A stretch of 20,500 nucleotides of DNA, taken from IMG/VR virus record IMGVR_UViG_3300023174_000753, positions 1-20,500 of that record; one strand, written 5' to 3'. Position numbers and translations under genes: made by a program. Below the pieces are notes generated by a model. The model searched no databases. It was given only the letters and a program-made list of their open reading frames with translations, and was not told the DNA's origin. How positions within the stretch are numbered: the first letter of the stretch is position 1; each line of letters starts with the position of its first letter. Origin of the DNA: a virus. Shown in pieces: positions 1 through 5,650 of this stretch.

Positions 1-110
1 TCCAGGAGATGCTCATGTATTTTTAGCCCGGACCAAAATTCAGAAATACCATTCTAATAGAAAAGCGTGTCCAGGAACATGATGGGCCCCATTGCATCAT
101 TATTTTATTA
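1..110 (+). promoter_or_regulatory. Leader-like element with micro-ORF and TCTAATAGAAAAG box
   Basis: There is no gene of normal size before 216. An AGGAG at 4-8 lies six bases before an ATG at 15 that opens a three-codon frame ending in TAG. About 50 bases further on is the box TCTAATAGAAAAG (53-65), followed by a second AGGAA and ATGATG. The same order (CAGGAGATG-N2-CATG micro-ORF, then TCTATTAGAAA) recurs at 754-808, and the box with the preceding GACCAAAA-TTCA recurs at 9346-9375. ATGGG-C-CCCAT at 80-90 is a short hairpin followed by an AT-rich tract and could be a weak terminator. The function is inferred only from the repetition. Confidence 0.35.
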
Positions 111-181
111 AAATATATATATTTTTTTAAAATTAATATCATTAATTATCAACAATTTATAGATTTTTGAAAAAATAAATG

Positions 182-211
182 TTGCTAAAGAACATAATTC
201 ATTTATATAAG
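182..211 (+). promoter_or_regulatory. Putative sigma70-like promoter for the gene at 216
   Basis: TTGCTA (182-187) is followed 18 bases later by TATAAG (206-211). The ATG at 216 lies 34 bases after the first base of the -35. This matches the spacing seen at many other genes here and would give an almost leaderless transcript. No Shine-Dalgarno sequence precedes this ATG. Confidence 0.4.
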
Positions 212-215
212 AAAT

Positions 216-611
216 ATGACTATCACATATCTGGATGAAGTTCCTGGGATGAAAGCGGCAGATGCTGCTGTCCTGGAAATTTCTGAAAAGAATAATAATA
301 TTGGAGAAGAAAAAGATAATATGAATGCAACAAATACTGAAACACGTCGGGGCCGCAAGAGCGAAGGTAAAACATGCAAGTTGGTATGCCTGATCACAGG
401 CACCACGCGTACCGCCGGTAGCGGTTACCTGGGAACCAAACCTGCAGAGTTCAAGAGCCAGTACATTAGCCGTCCTGCGCTCAAGCTGCTGCGCCAGGGA
501 CTGAATGTGCAGCAGGTACGGGAACAACTGAGTGCCGGGGCTGGTCTGCCTGACATCAGCAATGAAGTGCTGCAGAGCGCCATCAACCTGAACGGCAAGC
601 ACAAGAAATAA
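216..611 (+). CDS. Small hypothetical protein, 131 aa
   Basis: I do not recognise this protein. The first 45 residues are acidic and polar and look disordered. The remainder (TRRGRKSEGKTCKLVCLITG onward) is basic and compact, with two cysteines at about residues 53-57 and a C-terminal helical part rich in Leu and Gln. An internal ATG at 321, preceded by GGAGAAG, would give a 96-residue protein containing only this basic domain, and the base composition becomes more GC-rich from there. The basic RRGRK segment could contact nucleic acid, but that is a guess. The longer start is kept because a promoter-like pair sits directly upstream of 216. Confidence 0.7.
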   Translation: MTITYLDEVPGMKAADAAVLEISEKNNNIGEEKDNMNATNTETRRGRKSEGKTCKLVCLITGTTRTAGSGYLGTKPAEFKSQYISRPALKLLRQGLNVQQVREQLSAGAGLPDISNEVLQSAINLNGKHKK

Positions 612-618
612 TTAAATT

Positions 619-709
619 ATATTATCTTCCGTGAACCATGTTGTATGATTTAAGCAGCATGTTCCGACCGATAGGACAGTGGCCGTTTTCATCCAGCGGA
701 AGATAGTAT
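619..709 (+). other. Long inverted repeat, candidate structured RNA
   Basis: TATCTTCCG (623-631) is exactly complementary to CGGAAGATA (697-705), and flanking bases extend the stem. Inside, GAAC-C-ATG (634-641) can pair with CATGTTC (659-665). The enclosed 65 bases also contain a 22-codon frame (638-706) whose stop lies in the closing stem. This is either a structured untranslated RNA or a leader peptide with a regulatory fold. No matching known RNA family is recognised. Confidence 0.35.
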
Positions 710-715
710 ATTTTA

Positions 716-821
716 CTAAAACATATCCCAAAAGGGACATGCCAAAAAAATCAACAGGAGATGACCATGGGCAAACCTGTCTAAAGGGCAAGCTGCTCTA
801 TTAGAAAGATTGCACCATAAT
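716..821 (+). promoter_or_regulatory. Leader region of the lipoprotein gene: hairpin, micro-ORF, TCTATTAGAAA box, -10
   Basis: TCCC-AAAA-GGGA (726-737) forms a hairpin; a more perfect version occurs in the terminator at 17185-17207. CAGGAG then precedes two in-frame ATGs (761, 767) of a five- to seven-codon frame ending in TAA. The box TCTATTAGAAA (797-807) follows, and CATAAT at 816-821 sits at exactly -12 to -7 relative to the ATG at 828. No TTGACA is present, so the box may replace the -35 as an activator site. The lipoprotein mRNA may thus start at its ATG. Confidence 0.35.
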
Positions 822-827
822 ACACAT

Positions 828-1235
828 ATGAACATTTTGAAAAGATTATATATTTTATTTCCCATAGCTTTCTGCAGTTGCACTGGCATGCGCAGCGGCG
901 GAGACAGTGACACCGGATTGTATCCAGGAGCTGCGACCGTGGCGGGCAGCACGGTCGTGGGAGCAGGAACAGGCGCAGCCATTGGTGCATTGGCCGGTCC
1001 TCCAGGAGCTGCCATCGGAGCAGTGGCTGGAGCGGCTGCAGGTGCAGGCGTTGGACTGGGTGTGAACGCAGCAAACAAACAAAACCAAAGTTACCTGGTG
1101 GCACCGCGTGATCCTGTCAACAGGAACTATGTGATCAACCCGTATAATAAAAATGAAAAATTATATGTGAAAGATGCATCAGAAGGAAAAGTCATGCGCG
1201 ATCCAGTGGGTCGAACATATGTGGTAGGGCCCTAA
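828..1235 (+). CDS. Glycine-zipper lipoprotein with duplicated C-terminal domain, 135 aa
   Basis: The protein starts with a short basic, hydrophobic signal sequence (MNILKRLYILFPIAFCSC). A lipobox-like cysteine at residue 16 or 18 predicts an outer- or inner-membrane lipoprotein. Residues of about 36-85 are a long glycine/alanine zipper (repeated GAAIGA, GAVAGA) of the type found in membrane-associated proteins such as SlyB or OsmB. The last 44 residues (APRD..NR.YVINPYN.NE.LYV ... DP.GRTYVVGP) recur in the next gene. An upstream in-frame ATG at 810 is less likely because it would bury the signal sequence. The stop is followed after one base by the next start. A role in envelope association, superinfection exclusion or lysis is possible but not shown. 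Confidence 0.75.
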   Translation: MNILKRLYILFPIAFCSCTGMRSGGDSDTGLYPGAATVAGSTVVGAGTGAAIGALAGPPGAAIGAVAGAAAGAGVGLGVNAANKQNQSYLVAPRDPVNRNYVINPYNKNEKLYVKDASEGKVMRDPVGRTYVVGP

Positions 1236-1236
1236 C

Positions 1237-1494
1237 ATGAGCGAGATCCTGGTATTTGTTTTAACTGTCATCCTTTGCGGCGCTGGTCTGAACACTTGCC
1301 GGGGACTGTGGCCATCCAACATCAGCCCGGTGGTGCCCCACAACATCACATATGTCATGGCACCACGAGACACATTCAACCGTCATTACGTGATCAACCC
1401 ATACAATCCCAATGAAAGACTGTATGTGGGCGATTCTCCGGAAGGAACACTGAAAACAGATCCCATGGGCCGAACATATGTGGTAGGACCCTAA
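1237..1494 (+). CDS. Membrane-anchored paralogue sharing the YVINPYN domain, 85 aa
   Basis: An N-terminal hydrophobic segment (MSEILVFVLTVILCGAGL) should span or anchor in the membrane. It lacks a good lipobox because the residue before the cysteine is Leu. Residues of about 40-85 repeat the C-terminal domain of the upstream lipoprotein: APRDTFNRHYVINPYN, then LYV, and the ending DPMGRTYVVGP. Even the junction is duplicated: both genes end in GTGGTAGG-N-CCC-TAA, one base, ATG. This points to a tandem duplication of the domain with different N-terminal anchors. The domain is not one I can name. The gene has no own ribosome-binding site and is presumably translated by coupling. Confidence 0.75.
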   Translation: MSEILVFVLTVILCGAGLNTCRGLWPSNISPVVPHNITYVMAPRDTFNRHYVINPYNPNERLYVGDSPEGTLKTDPMGRTYVVGP

Positions 1495-1495
1495 A

Positions 1496-1708
1496 ATGAA
1501 TTGCGAAATGCACAATCAAGGATATATGCAAACAGGAAACAATATGGAAAACAATGTTGGAAGACAGGTACAATTCAAAGATCACAACGGTGACAGTTGG
1601 ACTGGCAGCATAACAAGTGTCAGCAATGAAGAGCATTATTGTGTCAGGGTAAATCATCCCAGCATCTGGGAATGGTATGTTCGATCAGAAGCCATAAATT
1701 TTATATAA
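1496..1708 (+). CDS. Small hypothetical protein, possible SH3-like fold, 70 aa
   Basis: It begins one base after the stop of the upstream gene, repeating the junction used there. The first 16 residues are polar. From the second methionine cluster (ATG at 1544) the sequence VGRQVQFKDHNGDSWTGSI ... YCVRV reads as a series of short beta strands with a DxxGDxWTG turn, reminiscent of small SH3-like barrels, but I cannot name a family. Start choice between 1496 and 1544 is open; 1496 fits the coupling pattern. Confidence 0.6.
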   Translation: MNCEMHNQGYMQTGNNMENNVGRQVQFKDHNGDSWTGSITSVSNEEHYCVRVNHPSIWEWYVRSEAINFI

Positions 1709-1712
1709 TATT

Positions 1713-1883
1713 ATGCATAATCATTTCGACGAAAGTGAAACATTGGTGCTGGCCCATGCAGCATTGGTTGCAATGCAGTCCCAGGATCTGCTGGAGGAGC
1801 TCCATCTGGAATATGACCTGGGTGATGATTTCATCGCGGCCCTGAAGACTAAATGCCGCCGCCTGGTTGATCGTCACGCGTGA
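1713..1883 (+). CDS. Small acidic helical protein, 56 aa
   Basis: A 57-codon frame starts four bases after the preceding stop and ends in TGA at 1881-1883. The protein (MHNHFDESETLVLAHAALVA ...) is predicted to be almost entirely helical, acidic in the middle (LLEELHLEYDLGDDF) and ending in a basic patch (KTKCRRLVDRHA). Its codon use resembles the upstream genes. It appears to be the last gene of this cassette because a hairpin terminator follows 75 bases later. The function is unknown. Confidence 0.6.
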   Translation: MHNHFDESETLVLAHAALVAMQSQDLLEELHLEYDLGDDFIAALKTKCRRLVDRHA

Positions 1884-1957
1884 TGCAGGCATCTTAAATT
1901 CCGCCCTGACCATAACATATGTGGAGCCGCTCCACGGGCATCGCGTTAGTGCAGCCA

Positions 1958-1988
1958 ACTGTAAGACTCTTACAGTCCCGTTTTTTTT
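1958..1988 (+). terminator. Rho-independent terminator
   Basis: ACTGTAAG-ACT-CTTACAGT is a perfect 8-bp hairpin with a three-base loop, followed by CCCG and eight T residues. It closes the cassette at 828-1883. A second perfect hairpin, GTGGAG-CCG-CTCCAC, lies just before it at 1921-1935. Confidence 0.85.
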
Positions 1989-2243
1989 CAACCAACTGCA
2001 GCGTTGTTGTTCCCTCGAAATTTTTCTGAAGAGCTGGAGCTGATCTCGATTATATTCGGGGGTTTTGTTGCACATGCATCCAATATTGCATATGACCTGT
2101 TGGCTTAGGGCAGTCGACTGCACAAGCATCTCCGGAGTTCTTTCCAAGGAGACTATAGTCTCATCATGATCTCCGGGGCCCAGATTTATCCCTTTCAGGA
2201 CATGTTTTGGCAAAAAATATAAAATATATAAAGTTTTTCTTTC
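1989..2243. other. Non-coding gap with a cluster of perfect palindromes
   Basis: No convincing gene on either strand. Within 52 bases are three perfect palindromes: CAGTCGACTG (2111-2120), CTCCGGAG (2130-2137) and GAGACTATAGTCTC (2149-2162). GGAG (2148-2151) and CTCC (2171-2174) could form a larger fold around the last one. This could be an operator region or an untranslated RNA. Confidence 0.4.
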
Positions 2244-2255
2244 TAAATAAAACAA
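2244..2255 (+). promoter_or_regulatory. T4-late-like promoter TAAATA
   Basis: CTAAATA ends six bases before the ATG at 2256, so TAAATA occupies positions -12 to -7 if transcription starts at the A of the ATG. No -35 hexamer and no Shine-Dalgarno sequence are seen. Similar TAAATA boxes stand before the genes at 6686, 19061 and 19938. Confidence 0.4.
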
Positions 2256-2591
2256 ATGGCACGAAAGAAGATTTTGCAAAAAAAGACTTGCAAGAAAGAA
2301 AAGAATATGGTTATGTCTGATGAAGCAGAACCAAAGGAGAGTAACCAAGTGAGAATGACAAGCAAGCTCAGAAGCAAGCTGAAGAATCTGGTCAATATTG
2401 GCCAAGGTCTTTGGCGAGTATTCAACAGAAATGGAGATGCTTATTATTGTAAAGATCCTATTCTTCTTGCAGATACTGTTTATCGCAGGAAGTATAGTGA
2501 AGTAAACATACAAAACCTCAATGGCCAATACATCAAACAATATTTGATAACTGGCAAAAAAGACAAAACAAAAAAGAAAGCAAAGGAGTAA
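2256..2591 (+). CDS. Small basic hypothetical protein, 111 aa
   Basis: The protein is strongly lysine-rich at both ends (MARKKILQKKTCKKEKN and KKDKTKKKAKE). A central folded part from about residue 40 to 95 contains NLVNIGQGLWRVFNRNGDAYYCKDPILLADTVY. The basic ends suggest nucleic-acid or ribosome contact, but no family is recognised. An internal ATG at 2313 would remove the first basic tail. The next gene begins one base after its stop, so the two are probably one transcript. Confidence 0.65.
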   Translation: MARKKILQKKTCKKEKNMVMSDEAEPKESNQVRMTSKLRSKLKNLVNIGQGLWRVFNRNGDAYYCKDPILLADTVYRRKYSEVNIQNLNGQYIKQYLITGKKDKTKKKAKE

Positions 2592-2592
2592 T

Positions 2593-2886
2593 ATGAAAAG
2601 AATAAAGAAGAATAACCCCAATCGTAAAATGATCAGCGAATTTATCGAGGAGTATTATCCTGATGAAGCAAACAAGATACTATTGGCAGATAATTTTGAT
2701 GGTGCATTCATTGGAATTGGAAGTGCATTCGGTGGAAAGAATGTGGCCATCTATGACCGAGCCAAATGCATAAGGATTTTGGAGAAGGATATGAGTCCTG
2801 ATGAAGCTGAAGAGTTTTTCAGCTACAACACCGAAGGTGCATATGTGGGAGATTATACCCCAATCTTCATGCATAAGGTGAGCTGA
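2593..2886 (+). CDS. Conserved phage protein of unknown function, 97 aa
   Basis: The segment ILLADNFDGAFIGIG, followed by YDRAKCIRIL, DMSPDEAEEFFSYNTEGAYVG and TPIF, matches a pattern I recall from many small uncharacterised phage proteins (ADGFDDAFIG.G ... YD..KCI..L ... A.EFF.FNV.GAYVG). No catalytic residues stand out. The start at 2593 follows the previous stop after one base. The first ten residues are basic (MKRIKKNNPNRK). The family assignment is from memory of the motif pattern; its function is not known. Confidence 0.75.
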   Translation: MKRIKKNNPNRKMISEFIEEYYPDEANKILLADNFDGAFIGIGSAFGGKNVAIYDRAKCIRILEKDMSPDEAEEFFSYNTEGAYVGDYTPIFMHKVS

Positions 2887-2971
2887 TAATGGTTATTAGA
2901 GGTTTTAATAACTCACCCACCCCCATAATATATAAGATTATTTTCTTGTATTATTTTCAAAATCTGTCACT

Positions 2972-4045
2972 ATGCAACCTATGAGCAACACAACTACAAC
3001 AACGACACCTAACAGCGGGGCGGTGATGAACCTCTCGCACGACGAAACCAATCTTACCAAGGTTAGCGAGATTGCTATTCCCGATCTCTTTAACCGAAGA
3101 TTAAAAACTGGAAACGAGATGTTGGACAAAGTATTTGGTGGCGAAGGTTTGCTACCATCTACAGTTTTTACACTCGCGGCTGGTGCTGGTCTTGGCAAGA
3201 CAACCTTCCTGCTTCAAATGCTTAATTGTATGACGAAGGTAGGAATCAAAACTGCTTATATCAGCGGTGAAGAAAGCCGTGAGATGTTGGCATATACTTG
3301 TCGTCGTCTTGGTTTGAAAGATGTGAACATCGCTATTCAAACTGATGTAGACAAGGTTTGCGAACTGATGAGCCAAGTGGATGTATTGGTAGTGGATAGC
3401 TTTCAATGTCTCTCAACTGCTCGCAAGATGAATGCGAGGGAGAAAGAAAGCTATTGTCTCCACGAACTAATCAAAACCAGCAAGAAAACCGAGTGTGTTC
3501 TTGGTATCGTGCTTCACGTCACAAAGAGCAACAACTATCGGGGTTCGACTCTGATTCCTCACGCTGTGGATGCAAACTTTATGATGCGTTCGGGCGTGAC
3601 TGATGAGGATGTTCGGGTAATCTACAGCACCAAGAATCGTTATGGCAAACTCTACAATGTGGAATTGCGTCTTGGACACAACGGATTCGATTTGGATAAT
3701 GCAGTCCGTATCAATGATGGAACTGCACCTAATCCGATTGACCCTCGCAAAGTGCGTTGGCAAGAAGATTTGAAAAAGGTTCTATCGCTTGCCGAGCCAA
3801 TGACTCAAACCGATGTAACCAATGCTGTAGATGGAAATGTTCAGCGGGGTTATCTCATCATTCGCCAACTCATCCGAGAGGGCAAGGTGATGAAGGAAGG
3901 TCGGGGAGAAGAAGCAGTCTACAAACTTACCGATGCTGGCAAAGCCAGTCTTGCCCAAGCCAATGAGGAAGGTGCAGGTGAGGGTGAAGAAGGTGGAGAT
4001 GATGTTGGTGAAGCAGGTGGTGCTCAAATGGAGGGTGGGGTTTAA
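2972..4045 (+). CDS. RadA-like RecA-superfamily ATPase with C-terminal winged helix, 357 aa
   Basis: This is probably a phage recombination or branch-migration ATPase. Visible motifs in order are a Walker A (AAGAGLGKTT, residues 69-78), the RadA-type segment YISGEES (96-102), a Walker B (VDVLVVDS, 136-143), HVTK (182-185) followed by LIPHAVD, and KNRYG (221-225), a variant of the RadA-defining KNRFG. It lacks the N-terminal C4 zinc finger and the C-terminal Lon-like domain of bacterial RadA. Instead residues of about 262-325 look like a winged helix (TQTDVTNAVDG ... LIREGKVMKEGRG.EAVYKLTDAG), followed by an acidic glycine-rich tail. Known RadA drives heteroduplex extension; a DNA helicase loader or KaiC-like ATPase is the alternative. 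A second ATG lies at 2981. No Shine-Dalgarno sequence is present. Confidence 0.85.
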   Translation: MQPMSNTTTTTTPNSGAVMNLSHDETNLTKVSEIAIPDLFNRRLKTGNEMLDKVFGGEGLLPSTVFTLAAGAGLGKTTFLLQMLNCMTKVGIKTAYISGEESREMLAYTCRRLGLKDVNIAIQTDVDKVCELMSQVDVLVVDSFQCLSTARKMNAREKESYCLHELIKTSKKTECVLGIVLHVTKSNNYRGSTLIPHAVDANFMMRSGVTDEDVRVIYSTKNRYGKLYNVELRLGHNGFDLDNAVRINDGTAPNPIDPRKVRWQEDLKKVLSLAEPMTQTDVTNAVDGNVQRGYLIIRQLIREGKVMKEGRGEEAVYKLTDAGKASLAQANEEGAGEGEEGGDDVGEAGGAQMEGGV

Positions 4046-4058
4046 TCCCCCACCTTCC
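4031..4058 (+). terminator. Hairpin over the stop codon of the RadA-like gene
   Basis: GGGTGGGG (4033-4040) can pair with CCCCACCT (4048-4055), with one G-T pair, around the TAA stop. There is no T tract behind it, and the next gene with AGGAGG follows immediately. It is therefore more likely a partial terminator or an mRNA-stabilising or translation-modulating hairpin than a full terminator. Confidence 0.4.
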
Positions 4059-4072
4059 ATATAGGAGGACAA

Positions 4073-4246
4073 ATGAAAGAAGATATAAAATATAAAAAGT
4101 TATTAAACGAAGGTGTGGGCATACTTGCAGAACTGATGAGCCAAGCTGACGAGGATACTCCTCACGAATATCGCACCCGACACTTTGATGAAAGCTTGAT
4201 GGCTGCTCACGACTTCATAACAAAATATAAGAGGGAAACCAAATGA
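4073..4246 (+). CDS. Small hypothetical protein, 57 aa
   Basis: The ATG is preceded by a strong TAGGAGG five bases upstream, one of the few clear Shine-Dalgarno sites here. The protein (MKEDIKYKKLLNEGVGILAE ...) is helical and charged, with ADEDTPHEYRTRHFDE in the middle. It ends in AAATGA, so its TGA overlaps the next ATG by four bases. No family is recognised. It begins a coupled run of three small genes. Confidence 0.7.
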   Translation: MKEDIKYKKLLNEGVGILAELMSQADEDTPHEYRTRHFDESLMAAHDFITKYKRETK

Positions 4247-4437
4247 TGGTGGTTAATTATGTTGCAAGAATGTGGTTTGAAATGGAAACACCTATCGGAA
4301 CTTTTGATAATATACCGGTAGATGAACTGCTAAACATGGCACAGAAAAGGATTGACTATTTGCGAAATCATCCTCAAGATGCAAATGAAGCGTTTGATTA
4401 TGAGGACAGTTATACAACAGAAAAGGAGACTGCATGA
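4243..4437 (+). CDS. Small hypothetical protein, 64 aa
   Basis: The gene is coupled at both ends by ATGA overlaps. The protein contains two hydrophobic stretches at the N terminus (VVNYVARMWFEMETPIG) and a helical, acidic C-terminal half ending in YTTEKETA. A second ATG follows immediately after the first. The function is unknown. Confidence 0.65.
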   Translation: MMVVNYVARMWFEMETPIGTFDNIPVDELLNMAQKRIDYLRNHPQDANEAFDYEDSYTTEKETA

Positions 4438-4622
4438 AAAGAGCAACTGAAGTATTGGAACAATTACTAAAAGACTATAGGGAACTGATCATGCATGGTA
4501 ACGATGATTTGTGGCAAGAAAAACTGACAGTAAATATGTTGGAAGCTGAACAAGCATTGTTGAATGAAAAGATGCGGGGCAGATACATGGCTGAACAATA
4601 TGAGTTTGATTTTAGAAATTAA
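4434..4622 (+). CDS. Small helical hypothetical protein, 62 aa
   Basis: The gene starts within the previous stop (ATGA). The protein is highly helical, with heptad-like Leu spacing in ATEVLEQLLKDYRELI and VNMLEAEQALLNEKM, so a small coiled-coil or dimer is likely. Its own stop is followed directly by a promoter-like TTGACA, so it is the last gene of this unit. The function is unknown. Confidence 0.65.
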   Translation: MKRATEVLEQLLKDYRELIMHGNDDLWQEKLTVNMLEAEQALLNEKMRGRYMAEQYEFDFRN

Positions 4623-4651
4623 TTGACAATCATCTTAGAAAGGTATATAAG
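4623..4651 (+). promoter_or_regulatory. Sigma70-like promoter TTGACA-N17-TATAAG
   Basis: This is a near-consensus pair: TTGACA at 4623-4628, a 17-base spacer, and TATAAG at 4646-4651. The ATG at 4661 is 38 bases after the first base. It probably drives the gene at 4661 and the tRNA genes behind it. Its spacer lacks the AAATAATT block seen in the other promoters. Confidence 0.7.
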
Positions 4652-4660
4652 GTTAAGAAT

Positions 4661-4909
4661 ATGGTAGACCGAGTAAACATGAAAGTGACTGAACGGGAAA
4701 GACAAAGTGGTGAATCATTTGCCCGTTGTCTTAAAAAGTTTGGTGGAAAAGTGCAGGAAGAATGTGTGATCGAAGAAGCCCGAATGCGATCAAAGAAGAT
4801 GAAGCCCAAAGCATTCAAGCAAGCCAAACAACAATTAAAGATGAAGATGTGGGGTGATTACAAGTGGAATCCGTTTGCTAAGATTAAGCGAATAGGCGAG
4901 ACGACATAG
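4661..4909 (+). CDS. Small basic hypothetical protein, 82 aa
   Basis: The protein is basic and helical with a lysine/methionine-rich centre (RSKKMKPKAFKQAKQQLKMK) and two cysteines at about residues 23 and 35. It ends six bases before the first tRNA gene and is probably cotranscribed with the tRNA cluster. No family is recognised. Confidence 0.65.
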   Translation: MVDRVNMKVTERERQSGESFARCLKKFGGKVQEECVIEEARMRSKKMKPKAFKQAKQQLKMKMWGDYKWNPFAKIKRIGETT

Positions 4910-4915
4910 AGCTTT

Positions 4916-5006
4916 GCCTCTGTCGTCTAACTGGTTAAGACCCACGATTTATATTCGTGAAGCTCTAGATTAGGGCGCAATATTGGTTCGAATCCAATCG
5001 GAGGTA
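4916..5006 (+). tRNA. tRNA with UAU anticodon and long variable arm (Ile-type codon AUA)
   Basis: The 91-base cloverleaf has acceptor GCCTCTG/CGGAGGT, D stem GTCT/AGAC around AACTGGTTA, anticodon stem CACGA/TCGTG with loop TTTATAT (anticodon TAT), and T arm ATTGG-TTCGAAT-CCAAT. The discriminator is A and no CCA is encoded. The variable region is 22 bases and folds as GCTCTA-GAT-TAGGGC. A long variable arm is normal for Leu, Ser and Tyr tRNAs, not for an AUA-reading Ile tRNA. The D arm resembles class I tRNAs. The charged amino acid is therefore uncertain. Confidence 0.75.
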
Positions 5007-5032
5007 AAAAAAGATTTTATAAAAAATGATTT

Positions 5033-5105
5033 GGGCAGGTAGCTTAAATAGTGAAGCAAGCGACTCATAATCGCTAGAGTACTGGTGCAAGTCCAGTCCT
5101 GCCCA
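5033..5105 (+). tRNA. tRNA with CAU anticodon, likely tRNA-Ile2 type
   Basis: Acceptor GGGCAGG/CCTGCCC, D stem GCTT/AAGC, anticodon stem AGCGA/TCGCT with loop CTCATAA, T stem ACTGG/CCAGT, discriminator A, no CCA. The anticodon arm GCGA-CTCATAA-TCGC matches what I recall of the E. coli tRNA-Ile2 arm rather than elongator tRNA-Met, so C34 may be converted to lysidine to read AUA. The T loop is TGCAAGT, lacking the usual T55, and the D loop has no GG pair. Confidence 0.8.
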
Positions 5106-5606
5106 TTACTTTTTCAATTCTTGATCATATTCCCAATGACAATTAGGACATAAAAAAATTATATTCTCTCGGCTGTTTACAACACCCACTTTGGTATCCT
5201 TGGGAAACGATGCTATTGGTTTGACATGGCATATTTCGGTGTGTTTATTGTAAGAACATTTTTCACATTGATGTGTTCTGTCTTTATAAATTCTATTTGC
5301 ATGTTGGCGTATATTATCATATCGATTACTGCCAATTCTTTTACAAATTTCTGAAATGGTATATGCGTTTATATGTTTACCGTACTTACAATGTTTCCCT
5401 TGTTGCTTACAATTATTACAATATTTTGTCCGTCTAGGATATGTTTGTGTTCCGCAACCAACACATGTTCCATAAGTCTTTTTTCTTTTTACAAAATGTT
5501 TATTGTTATATTTGGCTGCACAACTTGTGGAACAATATTTTTTTTGATTATGACCCTTGAGAGTATTACCACATTCTTTACAAATTATTATTCGAACATC
5601 ATTCAT
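5106..5606 (-). CDS. HNH endonuclease with N-terminal zinc-binding clusters, 166 aa
   Basis: The C-terminal 55 residues form an HNH nuclease module: CEKC (114-117), EICHVKPI with H127, an Asn in VVNSREN, and LCPNCHWEYD (151-161). Upstream are CKEC (9-12), YCSTSC (25-30), CVGC (48-51) and CNNC (63-66), giving two zinc-ribbon-like units. A helical segment, YTISEICKRIGSN, may be a DNA-binding helix-turn-helix. Its stop codon directly abuts the 3' end of the CAU tRNA, and it points against the tRNA genes. This suggests a free-standing homing endonuclease inserted into the tRNA cluster. ATAAATA precedes the start by about seven bases, similar to a T4 late promoter. Confidence 0.88.
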   Translation of the reverse strand: MNDVRIIICKECGNTLKGHNQKKYCSTSCAAKYNNKHFVKRKKTYGTCVGCGTQTYPRRTKYCNNCKQQGKHCKYGKHINAYTISEICKRIGSNRYDNIRQHANRIYKDRTHQCEKCSYNKHTEICHVKPIASFPKDTKVGVVNSRENIIFLCPNCHWEYDQELKK

Positions 5607-5650
5607 TTATTGATATTTATCTTTTGTAGTTTCGAATAAATAATAATCTT

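Noticed and set aside
108-602. Long minus-strand frame opposite the gene at 216
   Set aside because: Its end is low-complexity Phe/Ile-rich sequence from the AT-rich gap, and its body mirrors the better-supported plus-strand gene.
716-1104. Pro/Ala-rich minus-strand frames opposite the lipoprotein
   Set aside because: They are the complement of the glycine/alanine zipper repeat.
1701-2621. 306-codon minus-strand frame
   Set aside because: It crosses a terminator, a promoter and two plus-strand genes, and its N-terminal part is Phe/Leu/Ile low-complexity. The part over 1990-2200 has no recognisable protein features.
2889-2987. 31-codon frame between 2886 and the RadA-like gene
   Set aside because: It overlaps the ATPase start in another frame, contains the likely promoter region, and has no protein-like pattern.
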